Numbered from the stretch's first letter, positions 41,128-50,114 are shown. The stretch is DNA of 64,000 nucleotides from Pseudomonas taiwanensis (GCF_013393345.1 NZ_QJRF01000045.1:62001-126000); one strand, 5' to 3'. A program made the numbers and translations. Notes: a model not told the origin generated them from the sequence alone.

Positions 41128-43590
41128 TCAGAACCCTACGCTGGCCTGGATATACCAGGTGCGCGGCTGGCCGACGTAGATGCCCGCGTTGTTGTCGCTG
41201 GAACGGGTGAAGTACTGCTTGTCGAAGATGTTCTTCACACCCACGCCCACCTTCAGGTTGGACAGCTGCTCGCCGAAGTCATAGGCACCACGGGCGCTCC
41301 AGGTCACGTAGCCGGGAATGTCGCCGAACTGGCCGTCAGCGGTCGGTTCGGTGATGTAGTCGCCGGTGAAGTTGCCGTTGGCATCGATACCGGTACCCGG
41401 CGCGCGCTGGCCCGACTGGGCGTAGCCGTCGAAGTTGTAGGTCCAGCGGTCCACCTGGTAGCGCAGGCCGACGTTGGCCACATGACGCGAGTAGAACGGC
41501 AGGTCGCGGGTCTTGAAGCCCGGGATGTCGCCTTCATAGGTGGCGCGGGTGAAGGTGTAGGTGCCGGTCAGGCTCAGGCCCGAGAGCAGTTCGTCCAGGT
41601 TGTAGTAGCCGGACAGTTCCAGGCCCTGGTGCTTGGTCGCGCCCAGGTTGGTCCAGCCCACATCGTTGCTGATGAATTGCAGCTCGTGGTCGAAGTCGAT
41701 GTAGAACAGCGTCGCTTCGCCGCCCCAGGTCTGGCTGTTGTAGCGCGTGCCCAGTTCGTAGGTCTTGGCTTTCTCCGGCTCCAGGCCATTGGCCGCGTTG
41801 TCGCCCTCCCCGCCCTGGCCGAGCTGGAAGTACTGCAGGCTGCCGAACGAGGTCTCGTAGTTGGCGAACAGCTTCCAGGAATCCGAGAGGTGGTACATCA
41901 CGGCGAGGGCCGGCAGCGGCTCGTTGTAGTCCTTGCTGCGGTTCTTCTCCTGCACCGGCTTGCCGTTGGTGCCGATCACCGGGCGCTCGTGCCAGTCGGT
42001 GTTGATGCTCTCGAAGCGCACACCCGGGGTGACGGTCCATTGGCCCACGTCGATCTTGTCGTCGATGTAGAAGGCATTGGCCTCGGTGCCGCCGGTACGG
42101 TCCTGGAACACATGGCCGTCAGCCGATGGGCCGGGAGTCGGCGTCGGGACGTTCTTCACCAGGGCCACACGGCTGCTTTCTTCGTGCATGGCCTCTTTCA
42201 GGTAGCGATAGCCAACGCCCACCTCGTGGGTGCTCTCACCGGCGAAGAAGATGCGCGAAACGCGCGGCTCGATTCCGTAGGTGTAGTAGCTGCGCGGATA
42301 GGAATTGAGGAACTTCTGGTCGCGGCTGGCGATGTGGCTACCCCGGAAGCTGTCGCTGTAATAGGTCAGCACTTCCACCTGGGTGACGTCGTCCACCTGG
42401 CGCAGGTATTTCAGCGAGACGTCCTTGCGGCGGCCGCTGAAGTTGTCCCAGTCGCGATCGGACTGGAACGGGTTGTCGTCGTACTGCGCCTGGGTGAGGC
42501 CGCCCGGCATGTCGGCGGTGGCGTCGTAGTAGTGGAAGTTCAGCGACAGGTCGTCCTGCTCGGTGGGCGCCCAGTGGGTCTTGAGCAAGACGTCGTCAAT
42601 ATCGTTGTCGTTGTTGCCGTCGCGGTAGCCGTCGCCATTCACGCCCGAATAGAGCAGCGCGGCGCCGATGCCGTTGTCAGCGGTGCCGCCGAGAAAGGCA
42701 TTGTTGAGGTACTTCCAGCCACCATGGGCAGTGTCTTCCATGGAGGTGCCGACTTCACCGGAGAACTTCTCCGGGATGGCGCGGGTGACGAAGTTGATCA
42801 CGCCACCGACGTTCTGTGGGCCATAACGCACGGAACCGGCACCACGGACCACGTCGATGCTGTCGAGGTTGCCGATGGAGATCGGTGCCATGGACAGCTG
42901 CGGCTGGCCGTACGGGGCGAAGGCGGCAGGCACGCCGTCGATCAGGACGGTGGAACGGGGCGAAAGACGCGAAGTGAGACCACGCACGCCGAAGTTGAGG
43001 GCGATGTCGCTGCCGCCGGTACCGTTGGACTCCTGGACCTGGACGCCGGGCACCGAGCGCAGCGCGTCACGCACGTTCATCGCACCCTTCTCGATCATCG
43101 CTTCGCGGCGAACCACGGTACGGGCGCCGGGGTGGTTCTGCACCACCGCGTCTTCGGCAGTGCCCAGCCAGTCACCGACCACGGTGATGTTGGAGGCCGG
43201 CAGCTCCATGGCCGACGCGCCCTGCTCTTCGCTGGATACGCGACGTAGGATGGCGGTGCCGTCCGAGAGGTCGAAGGTCAGGCCGCTGCCCTGCAACAAG
43301 GTCGCGAGCACTTCTTCCGGCAGCAGGTTGCCATCGACCGCGGGAGCCTGTTTGCCCGCCACCAGGTCAGGGCTGAAGAACAGCTGCAGCGAGGTCTGCT
43401 TGCCCAGCTGGCCGAGGGCGCCGGCCAGGGACTGCGCCGGAATGTGGACTTCAGTGCGCTCGGCGGCTTCGACACCGACGCTGCCGACAGCCAGGGCGAT
43501 GGCCAGGCTCAGGGGCAGCCAGCGGTGGGTACGAGGAGTCTTGCGGGAGGAATCTGGCGACACAGCTTGTTGCGTTACTTCGTTGATCAC
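41128..43590 (-). CDS. TonB-dependent ferric-siderophore/citrate receptor (FecA-like)
   Basis: An 820-residue TonB-dependent receptor. After the signal peptide comes a Secretin/TonB N-terminal (STN) signalling domain (residues about 55-125, IPAQSLAGALGQLGKQTSLQ), as in FecA/FpvA-type receptors that signal to a sigma factor. The plug (VVRREAMIEKGAMNVRDAL, then VRGAGSVRYGPQNVGGVIN) and a 22-strand barrel ending in Phe follow. GTG 43590 was chosen because AGGACC precedes it; a GTG 33 bp upstream has no site. It is last in the fecI-fecR-fecA order. The ligand is unknown: ferric citrate or a siderophore. Confidence 0.88.
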   Translation of the reverse strand: MINEVTQQAVSPDSSRKTPRTHRWLPLSLAIALAVGSVGVEAAERTEVHIPAQSLAGALGQLGKQTSLQLFFSPDLVAGKQAPAVDGNLLPEEVLATLLQGSGLTFDLSDGTAILRRVSSEEQGASAMELPASNITVVGDWLGTAEDAVVQNHPGARTVVRREAMIEKGAMNVRDALRSVPGVQVQESNGTGGSDIALNFGVRGLTSRLSPRSTVLIDGVPAAFAPYGQPQLSMAPISIGNLDSIDVVRGAGSVRYGPQNVGGVINFVTRAIPEKFSGEVGTSMEDTAHGGWKYLNNAFLGGTADNGIGAALLYSGVNGDGYRDGNNDNDIDDVLLKTHWAPTEQDDLSLNFHYYDATADMPGGLTQAQYDDNPFQSDRDWDNFSGRRKDVSLKYLRQVDDVTQVEVLTYYSDSFRGSHIASRDQKFLNSYPRSYYTYGIEPRVSRIFFAGESTHEVGVGYRYLKEAMHEESSRVALVKNVPTPTPGPSADGHVFQDRTGGTEANAFYIDDKIDVGQWTVTPGVRFESINTDWHERPVIGTNGKPVQEKNRSKDYNEPLPALAVMYHLSDSWKLFANYETSFGSLQYFQLGQGGEGDNAANGLEPEKAKTYELGTRYNSQTWGGEATLFYIDFDHELQFISNDVGWTNLGATKHQGLELSGYYNLDELLSGLSLTGTYTFTRATYEGDIPGFKTRDLPFYSRHVANVGLRYQVDRWTYNFDGYAQSGQRAPGTGIDANGNFTGDYITEPTADGQFGDIPGYVTWSARGAYDFGEQLSNLKVGVGVKNIFDKQYFTRSSDNNAGIYVGQPRTWYIQASVGF

Positions 43591-43679
43591 GTTCGTCCGG
43601 TCCTGAAAGAAAGCGCCCTGCACTGCACTGGGCGCAAAGAGTCGGACGAGAAGACGAACGACAGAAAAAAAACCTGAAT

Positions 43680-44738
43680 CTAAAACGGAATTATTTCGCT
43701 TGACCCGTCAGGCAGGGTCCTGACCTTGACCGGAAGGATGCGCGGAAGGGCCGTCAGCAAGGCGTTGGTGTCATCGGCGCGGAACACGCTGGAGAAGCGC
43801 AGGTTGGCCACTTCCTCCGCAACACGCAGGGGTTGTTCCCGGTAGCGGGACACTTCCTGCGCCACTTCCACGAGGGGCACGTCATTGAAGATCAGCTTGC
43901 CCTGTCGCCAGGCGGTAATGCTCGCGATATCGATGCGTTGCACCGGACCGACCCCGCCATCGGCCGCCACCCGCACCCCGTCGCCGGCCAGCAGCGGCCG
44001 GCTCGCCTCACCCCGCTCGCCGGCTACCAGGACGCGGCCCGACTCCACCGCCACGCGCACGTCCTCGACATCCCGTCGCACATTGAAACGCGTACCGGTG
44101 ACGGTGACGCGGCCTGGTCCGGCTTCGACCACGAAGGGGCGTGCCTTGTCCGGCGTCACGCTGAACATCGCTTCACCGGCCTCCAGGCGCACCAGTCGAC
44201 GGTCAGCACTGTAGACAACGGTGACGCGGGTGCGACCGTTGAGATCGAGGGTCGAGCCATCGGCCAGCATGACCTGGCGACGTTCGCCCAGTGCGGTCGT
44301 AAAACTCTCGCCACGCAATGAGAGCGGATCGAGCAGGTAGGTCGCGCCCATCACCAGTGCGACGCTGGCCGCGGCCGCCAACGCACCCTGCAGGAAGCGT
44401 CGGCGCGAACGCACCGGCAAAGGCAGGACTTCTGCCGTGCACAGCTCCCGCAAGCGTTGCTCGGGAATCAGGTCGACGGCACTCCACATCACTTCCAGCA
44501 AGCGGTACTCGGATCGATGCGACGCAGCTGCCGCCAGCCAGGCTTCGAATTCGCGGCGCTCGTCGCTGCCCTGCTCGGGGTCGCGGTTGCGACTGAACCA
44601 CTGGGCGGCTTCGTCGCGCACCTTGCAGTCGGCGTAATCGGCTTGCTTCATCAGGCTGCCATCCAGGTGGCGGGAATCAGGCTGCGGTGGGTGTCCATGG
44701 CTCGGGTCTTGATGCCCTTCTGGGTGGTTCCTGTTCAT
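43680..44738 (-). CDS. FecR family anti-sigma factor/signal transducer
   Basis: A 352-residue FecR-type protein: N-terminal cytoplasmic anti-sigma domain (DEAAQWFSRNRDPEQGSDER), Arg-rich stretch and single membrane helix (about 116-136), then the periplasmic FecR domain (TTALGERRQVMLADGSTLDL, VTGTRFNVRRD). It receives the signal from the receptor's STN domain and controls the adjacent sigma factor. ATG 44738 overlaps the sigma-factor stop by four bases. An in-frame ATG at 44651, nearer the conserved region, is an alternative start. Confidence 0.88.
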   Translation of the reverse strand: MNRNHPEGHQDPSHGHPPQPDSRHLDGSLMKQADYADCKVRDEAAQWFSRNRDPEQGSDERREFEAWLAAAASHRSEYRLLEVMWSAVDLIPEQRLRELCTAEVLPLPVRSRRRFLQGALAAAASVALVMGATYLLDPLSLRGESFTTALGERRQVMLADGSTLDLNGRTRVTVVYSADRRLVRLEAGEAMFSVTPDKARPFVVEAGPGRVTVTGTRFNVRRDVEDVRVAVESGRVLVAGERGEASRPLLAGDGVRVAADGGVGPVQRIDIASITAWRQGKLIFNDVPLVEVAQEVSRYREQPLRVAEEVANLRFSSVFRADDTNALLTALPRILPVKVRTLPDGSSEIIPF

Positions 44739-45226
44739 GTGGAGCTCACATCCAGGCGCTCACGCAGGTGACGAATGGTGCGGATCATATACCGCTCGAC
44801 CATGTTCTTGGATAACCCCAGGCGCTCGGCGATCTCGGCCTGGCTCAGCCCTTCCAGCTTCTGCCAGACGAACACCTGGCGGCAGTTCACTGGCAATTCG
44901 GCCAGGGCCTTCTCGATGGAATCCGCCAATTGAACTGCGTGCATAAAGGACTCGGGATCATCCTTCGACTCATCGCCCGAGCCTGCGATGTCCATCTCCA
45001 GCAAGGCGCGGCGCTCTTCGCGACGGAAATGGTCGACGGCGATATTGCGGGTCGTCTGGTGGAGATAGGCGCGGGGCTGCTGGACGTTCTCCTGGTCAGC
45101 CTCCAGCACCCGGACGAATGCGTCGTGGGCAAAATCTTCGGCGCGATGGCGGCTTCTCAGCCGGCGCGTCCAGGTGCCGATGAGCTCTTCATAATGCTCG
45201 AAGAATCCGTGTTCGCGCTTGCGCAT
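44735..45226 (-). CDS. ECF sigma factor, FecI type
   Basis: A 163-residue extracytoplasmic-function sigma factor. Region 2 is RAEDFAHDAFVRVLEA and region 4 LSQAEIAERLGLSKNMVERY, typical of the FecI iron-starvation group. It is the promoter-proximal gene of fecI-fecR-fecA. A Fur-box-like sequence lies 35-53 bp upstream, so iron repression of the regulators followed by ligand-dependent activation of the receptor is the expected scheme. Confidence 0.9.
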   Translation of the reverse strand: MRKREHGFFEHYEELIGTWTRRLRSRHRAEDFAHDAFVRVLEADQENVQQPRAYLHQTTRNIAVDHFRREERRALLEMDIAGSGDESKDDPESFMHAVQLADSIEKALAELPVNCRQVFVWQKLEGLSQAEIAERLGLSKNMVERYMIRTIRHLRERLDVSST

Positions 45227-45260
45227 CTAGGGAATTGGGAGAAGCCGGAAATCGAAAGTC

Positions 45261-45279
45261 GCGAATGATAATATCTCTC
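45261..45279 (-). promoter_or_regulatory. Candidate Fur box upstream of the FecI-type sigma gene
   Basis: GCGAATGATAATATCTCTC contains the core ATGATAAT and matches about 11 of 15 aligned positions of the Fur consensus. It sits 35 bp upstream of the sigma-factor start. Confidence 0.6.
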
Positions 45280-45419
45280 AAGTGTTACCGCAATTTCCCC
45301 TCATCCCCGCTGATTGGCCGTCCGACGAAAGCCCCTTTTCAGGTCATATGGAGACTTGGCATCTTTTTTCGGTATCTTCTCCGACCGTCGCCAACCGTTC
45401 TCCAGAAAGAGCCTGTTCC

Positions 45420-45986
45420 ATGAGCCGTACTGCAATCCGGGCCGTCGTCTTCTGCCTTGCCACCCTCTGCTCGGCCGCCACCTTTGCCAAGGTGGAAGTC
45501 CAGCCCGTCCAGAACACCAAGGCGGGTCGGATACTCGCCGTGCAGGTCTCCGAGGACATCGCCCCCGGCGACTACGAAGCGCTGATGAAGGGCCTGCGCG
45601 CCAACCCCGGCAAGTTCGACCGCAAGCTCGCGCTGCTGGACAACATCGGTGGCAGCGTCACCGAAGCCATCCGCATGGGTCGGCTGCTGCGGGAAACCGG
45701 TTTCGACGTGATGGTCCCCACCAATGGCGTGTGCCAGGGCAGCTGCGTCTACCTCCTGGCTGCCGGCCGCACCAAGACCGTTCGCGGCTACGTGGGCCTG
45801 CACCGCCCCTACTTCCCCCACGGCGACTCCGCCCTCGCCGCCTCCACCGGCATCGGCTACAGCCCGACCGCCTACCTCAAGGACATGAACGTCCCCCTCA
45901 GCCTGCTGGACACCATGAACAGCATCGAGCCGACGCACATGCGCGTGCTGACGAAGGATGAGCTGGCGATGTATCGGTTGAACTGA
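45420..45986 (+). CDS. Exported ClpP/crotonase-fold-like protein (COG3904 type)
   Basis: A 188-residue protein with a signal peptide (AVVFCLATLCSAATFA-K). The mature domain resembles predicted periplasmic proteins with a ClpP-like fold: LLDNIGGSVTEAIRMGRLLR, then GVCQGSCVYLLAAG and VGLHRPYFP, where the Ser of GSC and the His of LHRPY match the usual catalytic positions. The two Cys in CQGSC could form a disulfide. ATG 45420 is used although its ribosome site is weak. Monocistronic, divergent from the Fec genes. Function unknown; a small secreted peptidase is possible. Confidence 0.75.
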   Translation: MSRTAIRAVVFCLATLCSAATFAKVEVQPVQNTKAGRILAVQVSEDIAPGDYEALMKGLRANPGKFDRKLALLDNIGGSVTEAIRMGRLLRETGFDVMVPTNGVCQGSCVYLLAAGRTKTVRGYVGLHRPYFPHGDSALAASTGIGYSPTAYLKDMNVPLSLLDTMNSIEPTHMRVLTKDELAMYRLN

Positions 45987-46075
45987 CGACGACTGCTCCG
46001 TCACGGCGTGTAGGGTGGATGACGCTCTTTTCATCCACCAACGGGGTCTAGCCACGCCTAGCTTGGTGGGCAAAC

Positions 46076-46147
46076 GTAGGATGGGTGGAGCGGAGCGATA
46101 CCCATGCGGGAAGAGCTGATGGGTATCGCAAGCTCCACCCATCCTAC
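46076..46147. repeat. Palindromic intergenic repeat (GTAGGATGGGTGGAGC type)
   Basis: Arms starting GTAGGATGGGTGGAGC and ending GCTCCACCCATCCTAC form an imperfect palindrome about 72 bp long, with a half-copy (GTAGGGTGGATGACGC) just before it. It lies between two convergent genes. Confidence 0.75.
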
Positions 46148-46150
46148 GAC

Positions 46151-46378
46151 TCATTCCTTCCCCACCAGCCCCTCCACCAGCCGCCGCGCCACCGGCGATA
46201 CCAGCAGCACCACCGGAAAGGCCACCAGCCAGGCCATGAGCCAGGCACCTAGCCAGAGGCTGGCAAAATCCACCACCGGGCCGGCGGCGCGCCAGGTGGA
46301 GATGCCGGATACGAGCAGGGACATGAGCCCGGAGAGGATCAGGCCGAACAGCAACGGGGCGAAGCGGCGGGGAATCAT
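46151..46378 (-). CDS. DUF2798 membrane protein
   Basis: A 75-residue protein with two membrane helices (about 6-24 and 38-62) and the FAPLLFGLILSGLMSLLVSG pattern of DUF2798. GGAGG lies seven bases before ATG. It is the last gene of the MerR-controlled minus operon, 15 bp after the flavodoxin-like gene. Function unknown. Confidence 0.85.
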   Translation of the reverse strand: MIPRRFAPLLFGLILSGLMSLLVSGISTWRAAGPVVDFASLWLGAWLMAWLVAFPVVLLVSPVARRLVEGLVGKE

Positions 46379-46393
46379 GTGGGCACCTCCGTC

Positions 46394-46960
46394 TCAGGCG
46401 CCGGCAAGCCGGTGCAGGGTCTCGGAGAAATTCCGCCCGAACATCCGCGCGGTCTTCATATCTCCCGGCGCGAACTGATCGGCTGGTGCTGAGTGGCTGG
46501 ACTGGGCCATCAACCCCGACCAGGAGCCCAGACGGTTGGCGGCTTCCTCAACGGGCACGCCGGCATGCTGCTCCGGCAGGATGGGATTACCCACCCAGAG
46601 CATGCCGTGCTGCATGCAGAACACGAACAACGCCATCAGCGTCGACTGCTTGTCGCCCGCCGCCAGTGACGATACGGTGAAGCCCGCCGCCAGCCGCCCC
46701 TTCAACTGCTGGGTACGCCAGAGCGGACCGGTCGCGTCCATGAAGGTCTTGAAGACCCCGGAAACACCGCCGAAATAGGTCGGCGAGCCAAGGATGAAGC
46801 CATCGAACGCCAGCAATTGGCCAGGATCGCCAGCAAGGTCTTCGGCCTTGAGCAGGAGGACTTCGGTATTGGCCGTGCCCTGGGCGCCTTTGCAGATCTG
46901 CCGGGCAATGTGTTCGGTATGACCAACGGCGCTGTGATAGATGACGGCGAGTTTTTTCAT
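46394..46960 (-). CDS. Flavodoxin-like NAD(P)H:quinone oxidoreductase (WrbA/FMN family)
   Basis: A 188-residue flavodoxin-fold protein. The FMN phosphate loop HSAVGHTEHIA (about 9-19) and the second flavin loop GSPTYFGGVSGVFKTFMD are those of WrbA-like NAD(P)H:quinone reductases. ATG 46960 is chosen after GGAAAT; ATGs at 46969 and 46975 are alternatives. It sits between DUF2938 (38 bp) and DUF2798 (15 bp) in an operon divergent from a MerR regulator, suggesting two-electron quinone reduction as a stress response. Confidence 0.88.
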   Translation of the reverse strand: MKKLAVIYHSAVGHTEHIARQICKGAQGTANTEVLLLKAEDLAGDPGQLLAFDGFILGSPTYFGGVSGVFKTFMDATGPLWRTQQLKGRLAAGFTVSSLAAGDKQSTLMALFVFCMQHGMLWVGNPILPEQHAGVPVEEAANRLGSWSGLMAQSSHSAPADQFAPGDMKTARMFGRNFSETLHRLAGA

Positions 46961-46998
46961 GGCGAGCATTTCCATGTGATGGATGGCGGGCTTGGAAA

Positions 46999-47484
46999 TC
47001 AGCGGACGATCCCGTCCACGAGGACGGCGGCGAGGAACAACCCCAGGCCGAAGACGCTGTGGTTGGCCAGGCTGCGCAGGCAGTTCTTCAACGGCGTCGG
47101 CGTCTTGTTGGCGAAGAACCCCGCGCCCATGGCGGGCTGCATGACCAGCAGCGGCGCGACCACGGTTCCCATGCCCACCAGCACGGCGGGCAGCAAGGTC
47201 GGATTGGTCGCCCAGTCGATGCCGGCCAACCCCACCAGCAAAGTCGCGAAGGCAATGCCGATGGCGTAATGGGTGAGCCATCCCAGGGCCAACTCGCCTG
47301 GAATCGGCTGCGCCCTGGCGATGGCGTCGTGAGCGATGCGCCCCTGCAGCAGGTGCCCTACCCAGCGACCGATGAAGGCGAAATTGAGCGTCTGCACGCC
47401 CATTCGCTTGAGGAAGACCAGCCAGATATCCATGACGGCGGTGGCGCCGATGCCAATGCTGATCACCTTGATGATGTCGTTCAT
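46999..47484 (-). CDS. DUF2938 membrane protein
   Basis: A 161-residue integral membrane protein with four helices and the DUF2938 pattern (GIGATAVMDIWLVFLKRMG at the N-terminus, GWLTHYAIGIAFATLLV in the middle). AGGGG precedes ATG 47484. It is the first gene of the operon driven by the MerR-type promoter. Function unknown. Confidence 0.87.
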   Translation of the reverse strand: MNDIIKVISIGIGATAVMDIWLVFLKRMGVQTLNFAFIGRWVGHLLQGRIAHDAIARAQPIPGELALGWLTHYAIGIAFATLLVGLAGIDWATNPTLLPAVLVGMGTVVAPLLVMQPAMGAGFFANKTPTPLKNCLRSLANHSVFGLGLFLAAVLVDGIVR

Positions 47485-47524
47485 GTGAGCCCCTTGCGCG
47501 TTGACGGTGGTGGGTGTCAGGGCC

Positions 47525-47555
47525 ACTCTAGAAGTTGAAGTCAACTTCAAGTCAA
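47525..47555 (-). promoter_or_regulatory. MerR-type promoter with 19-bp spacer and dyad
   Basis: On the minus strand a -35 TTGACT and a -10 TAGAGT are separated by exactly 19 bp, the over-long spacing typical of MerR-activated promoters. The spacer is filled by a dyad (GAAGTT...AACTTC). It points into the DUF2938 operon and lies 11 bp before the MerR start. Confidence 0.75.
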
Positions 47556-47565
47556 GGGACTACAG

Positions 47566-48000
47566 ATGGACATTGCAGAGGTCGCCCGACGCACGGGACT
47601 CCCCTCCTCCACGCTGCGGTACTACGAGAAAAAGGGACTGATCACCTCCCTCAGCCAGCATGGAACCCGACGCTGGTTCGCACCCGGCATCCTCGACCAA
47701 CTGGCGCTGATCTCCCTCGGCCAGGCGGCGGGGTTGTCGCTGGATGAGATCCGCTCGATGTTCTCGCCCAACGGCGAACCGGACATCGACCGTGAATTGC
47801 TCGCGGCCAAGGCCGATGAGATCGATGCGCTGGTCAAGCGTTTGAAAGCCATGAGCGATGGCCTGCGTCACGCGGCGGCCTGCCCCGCCCCGAGCCATGC
47901 GGAGTGCCCGAGCTTCAAGCGACTGTTGAAGGCTGCGTCCAGCGGCGCCATCGAGCGGCGCTGGAGCAAGGCGGCGCCCAAGCCCAGGAACAGGTCGTAG
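47566..48000 (+). CDS. MerR family transcriptional regulator
   Basis: A 144-residue MerR regulator: helix-turn-helix and wing at 1-40 (DIAEVARRTGLPSSTLRYYE, TRRWFAP), dimerisation helix about 75-100, then a short effector tail with CPAPSHAECPSF (two Cys nine apart). It lacks the ligand pattern of mercury or copper sensors, so a redox or organic ligand is more likely. AAGGGA precedes ATG. It is divergent from the DUF2938/flavodoxin/DUF2798 operon, whose promoter overlaps its own 5' region. Confidence 0.9.
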   Translation: MDIAEVARRTGLPSSTLRYYEKKGLITSLSQHGTRRWFAPGILDQLALISLGQAAGLSLDEIRSMFSPNGEPDIDRELLAAKADEIDALVKRLKAMSDGLRHAAACPAPSHAECPSFKRLLKAASSGAIERRWSKAAPKPRNRS

Positions 48001-48101
48001 GTAGGCACCGGTCGACTGGCCGGGTCAGCGCCAATTCCGTAACATCCGCCCCCTTTTTGCCACTCCCTTGGCCAGATCCGCTGGCCCAGTTCAGGTACAC
48101 C

Positions 48102-49544
48102 ATGAAACCAGCCCGCCTGCGCGCCGATGTCCTGGCCGGACTCACCACGTCCTTCGCGCTCGTCCCCGAATGCATCGCCTTTGCCCTGGTCGCCCATCTC
48201 AATCCGCTGATGGGCCTCTACGGCGCCTTCATTATTTGCACCCTCACGGCGCTGTTCGGCGGCCGGCCGGGGATGGTGTCCGGGGCGGCGGGTTCGATGG
48301 CCGTGGTGATCGTCGCGTTGGTGGTGGAGCACGGCGTGCAATATCTGCTCGCCACGGTGCTGCTGGGTGGCCTGATCATGATCGCGTTCGGCTTGCTGCG
48401 CCTCGGCAAGCTGGTGCGTATGGTGCCCTACCCGGTGATGCTCGGCTTCGTGAACGGCCTGGCGATCATCATCGCGCTGGCCCAGCTGGAACATTTCAAG
48501 GCGGGAGAAGACTGGCTGAGCGGCTATCCGCTGTACCTGATGCTAGGTCTGGTGGTGCTGACGATGGCCATCGTCTACCTCATGCCACGCCTGACCCGCA
48601 CGGTGCCACCGGCGCTGGTGGCGATTCTCGGTGTCGGACTGCTGGTCTACCTGCTCGGCCTGCCCACCCGCACCCTGGGCGATATGGCGCACATCGCCGG
48701 TGGTCTGCCCACCCTGGCGCTGCCGGATATTCCCTGGAACCTGGAGACCCTGAAGATCATCGCACCCTACGCGGTGTTGATGGCGCTGGTGGGCCTGCTG
48801 GAAACCCTGCTGACATTGAACCTCACCGACGAGATCACCGAGAGCCGTGGCTACCCGGATCGCGAATGCGTAGCCCTGGGCGCGGCCAATATCGTATCGG
48901 GTGCCTTCGGCGGCATGGGCGGTTGCGCCATGATCGGCCAGACGGTGATCAACCTCAGCTCTGGCGGCCGGGGCCGGCTCTCCGGCGTGGTAGCCGGGGT
49001 GATGATCCTGCTCTTCATCCTCTTCCTCTCGCCGCTGATCGAGCGCATTCCGTTGGCGGCGCTGGTGGGCGTGATGTTCGTGGTCGCCCAGCAGACCTTC
49101 GCCTGGGGCTCGCTGCGGGTGGCAGGCAAGGTGCCGCTGAACGACGTCCTGGTGATAGTCGCCGTGACCGTGATCACCGTGTTCACCGACCTCGCCACCG
49201 CTGTGCTTTGCGGCATCGTCATCGCCGCGTTGAACTTCGCCTGGCACCACGCCCGCGAGCTCTACGCCGACAGCCATCTGGATGGCGACGGCAGCAAGCT
49301 GTACCGCGTCCACGGCACGCTGTTCTTCGCCTCCACCACGCCGTTCCTCAACCAGTTCGACCCGGCGGGCGATCCAGCCGAGGTGACCCTGGATTGCAAG
49401 CACCTCAGCTTCGTCGACTACTCCGCCATTGCCGCATTGAAGACCTTGCGCGAGCGCTACGCGAAGGCCGGCAAACACCTGCGCGTGCTGCACCTGTCCG
49501 AGCGCTGCAAGAAGCTGCTCAAGCGCGCCGGAGAGCAGCACTAA
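48102..49544 (+). CDS. SulP family anion transporter with STAS domain
   Basis: A 480-residue SulP transporter: helical core with LRADVLAGLTTSFALVPECI at the start and GGCAMIGQTVINLSSGGRGR in helix 8, then a C-terminal STAS domain (from about 395; LDCKHLSFVDYSAIAALKTL). The ATG at 48102 follows AGGT. In-frame codons upstream also look SulP-like (LPWPDPLAQFRYT), so a non-ATG start further upstream is possible. Substrates in the family include sulfate, bicarbonate and dicarboxylates. Confidence 0.88.
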   Translation: MKPARLRADVLAGLTTSFALVPECIAFALVAHLNPLMGLYGAFIICTLTALFGGRPGMVSGAAGSMAVVIVALVVEHGVQYLLATVLLGGLIMIAFGLLRLGKLVRMVPYPVMLGFVNGLAIIIALAQLEHFKAGEDWLSGYPLYLMLGLVVLTMAIVYLMPRLTRTVPPALVAILGVGLLVYLLGLPTRTLGDMAHIAGGLPTLALPDIPWNLETLKIIAPYAVLMALVGLLETLLTLNLTDEITESRGYPDRECVALGAANIVSGAFGGMGGCAMIGQTVINLSSGGRGRLSGVVAGVMILLFILFLSPLIERIPLAALVGVMFVVAQQTFAWGSLRVAGKVPLNDVLVIVAVTVITVFTDLATAVLCGIVIAALNFAWHHARELYADSHLDGDGSKLYRVHGTLFFASTTPFLNQFDPAGDPAEVTLDCKHLSFVDYSAIAALKTLRERYAKAGKHLRVLHLSERCKKLLKRAGEQH

Positions 49545-49629
49545 CCCCTCGTCAGGCGGGTTGGCGAGGGCGGCGGTTCTGCGCTGCAGTTAGATCGGGA
49601 GGAAGGCGCAAATCCGCAAGGAGGTTGCC

Positions 49630-50016
49630 ATGACCATTCAACTCGATCACCTGATGGTGCCGGCGCGGGACAAGCTGCGCTCGGCGAGGCTCCTGGCCGA
49701 GCTGCTGGATGTGCCCTGGTCGGCAACCGGCATCGGCCCGTTCGCGCCGGTTTACGTCAACGACGGGCTGACCCTGGACTTTGATCAGTGGGACGAGCCC
49801 TTCCCGCTGATCCATTTCTGCTTCCGCGTAAGTCCGGAGGAATTCGAGGCGATCCTGGGGCGGATCAAGGCGGCGGGCATCGACTATCGCAGCGCCGTGC
49901 ATGGGCCGGTCGACCATCAGGTGGACAAGGAACACGGCGGCTCCATCGTCTACTGGAATGAGCCGGACGGGCATCAGTGGGAGATGCTGACGGTGAGTTA
50001 TGCGCGGCAGAGCTGA
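49630..50016 (+). CDS. VOC (glyoxalase/bleomycin-resistance) superfamily protein
   Basis: A 128-residue vicinal-oxygen-chelate protein: QLDHLMVPARD at the start, FDQWDEPFPLIHFCFRV mid-chain and YWNEPDGHQWEMLTV at the end. The His and Glu positions suggest a metal site when dimeric. A strong AAGGAGG precedes ATG. Monocistronic; substrate unknown. Confidence 0.87.
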   Translation: MTIQLDHLMVPARDKLRSARLLAELLDVPWSATGIGPFAPVYVNDGLTLDFDQWDEPFPLIHFCFRVSPEEFEAILGRIKAAGIDYRSAVHGPVDHQVDKEHGGSIVYWNEPDGHQWEMLTVSYARQS

Positions 50017-50040
50017 CGCTGTTTGGGTCGGTGCTTTTAC

Positions 50041-50062
50041 TGTGGGGGCGAATTCATTCGCT
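50041..50062. repeat. Copy of the short intergenic repeat element
   Basis: Exact copy of the 22-bp element at 40965-40986, in the gap between the convergent VOC and XRE-PAS genes. Confidence 0.7.
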
Positions 50063-50114
50063 AAGCAGGACGCAGTCCTGCCCAACCTCTACAGAAGGGG
50101 CAGCTCCGCCGCCC

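Noticed and set aside
41482-43248. 588-codon plus-strand frame opposite the TonB receptor
   Set aside because: Antisense shadow of a complete receptor gene.
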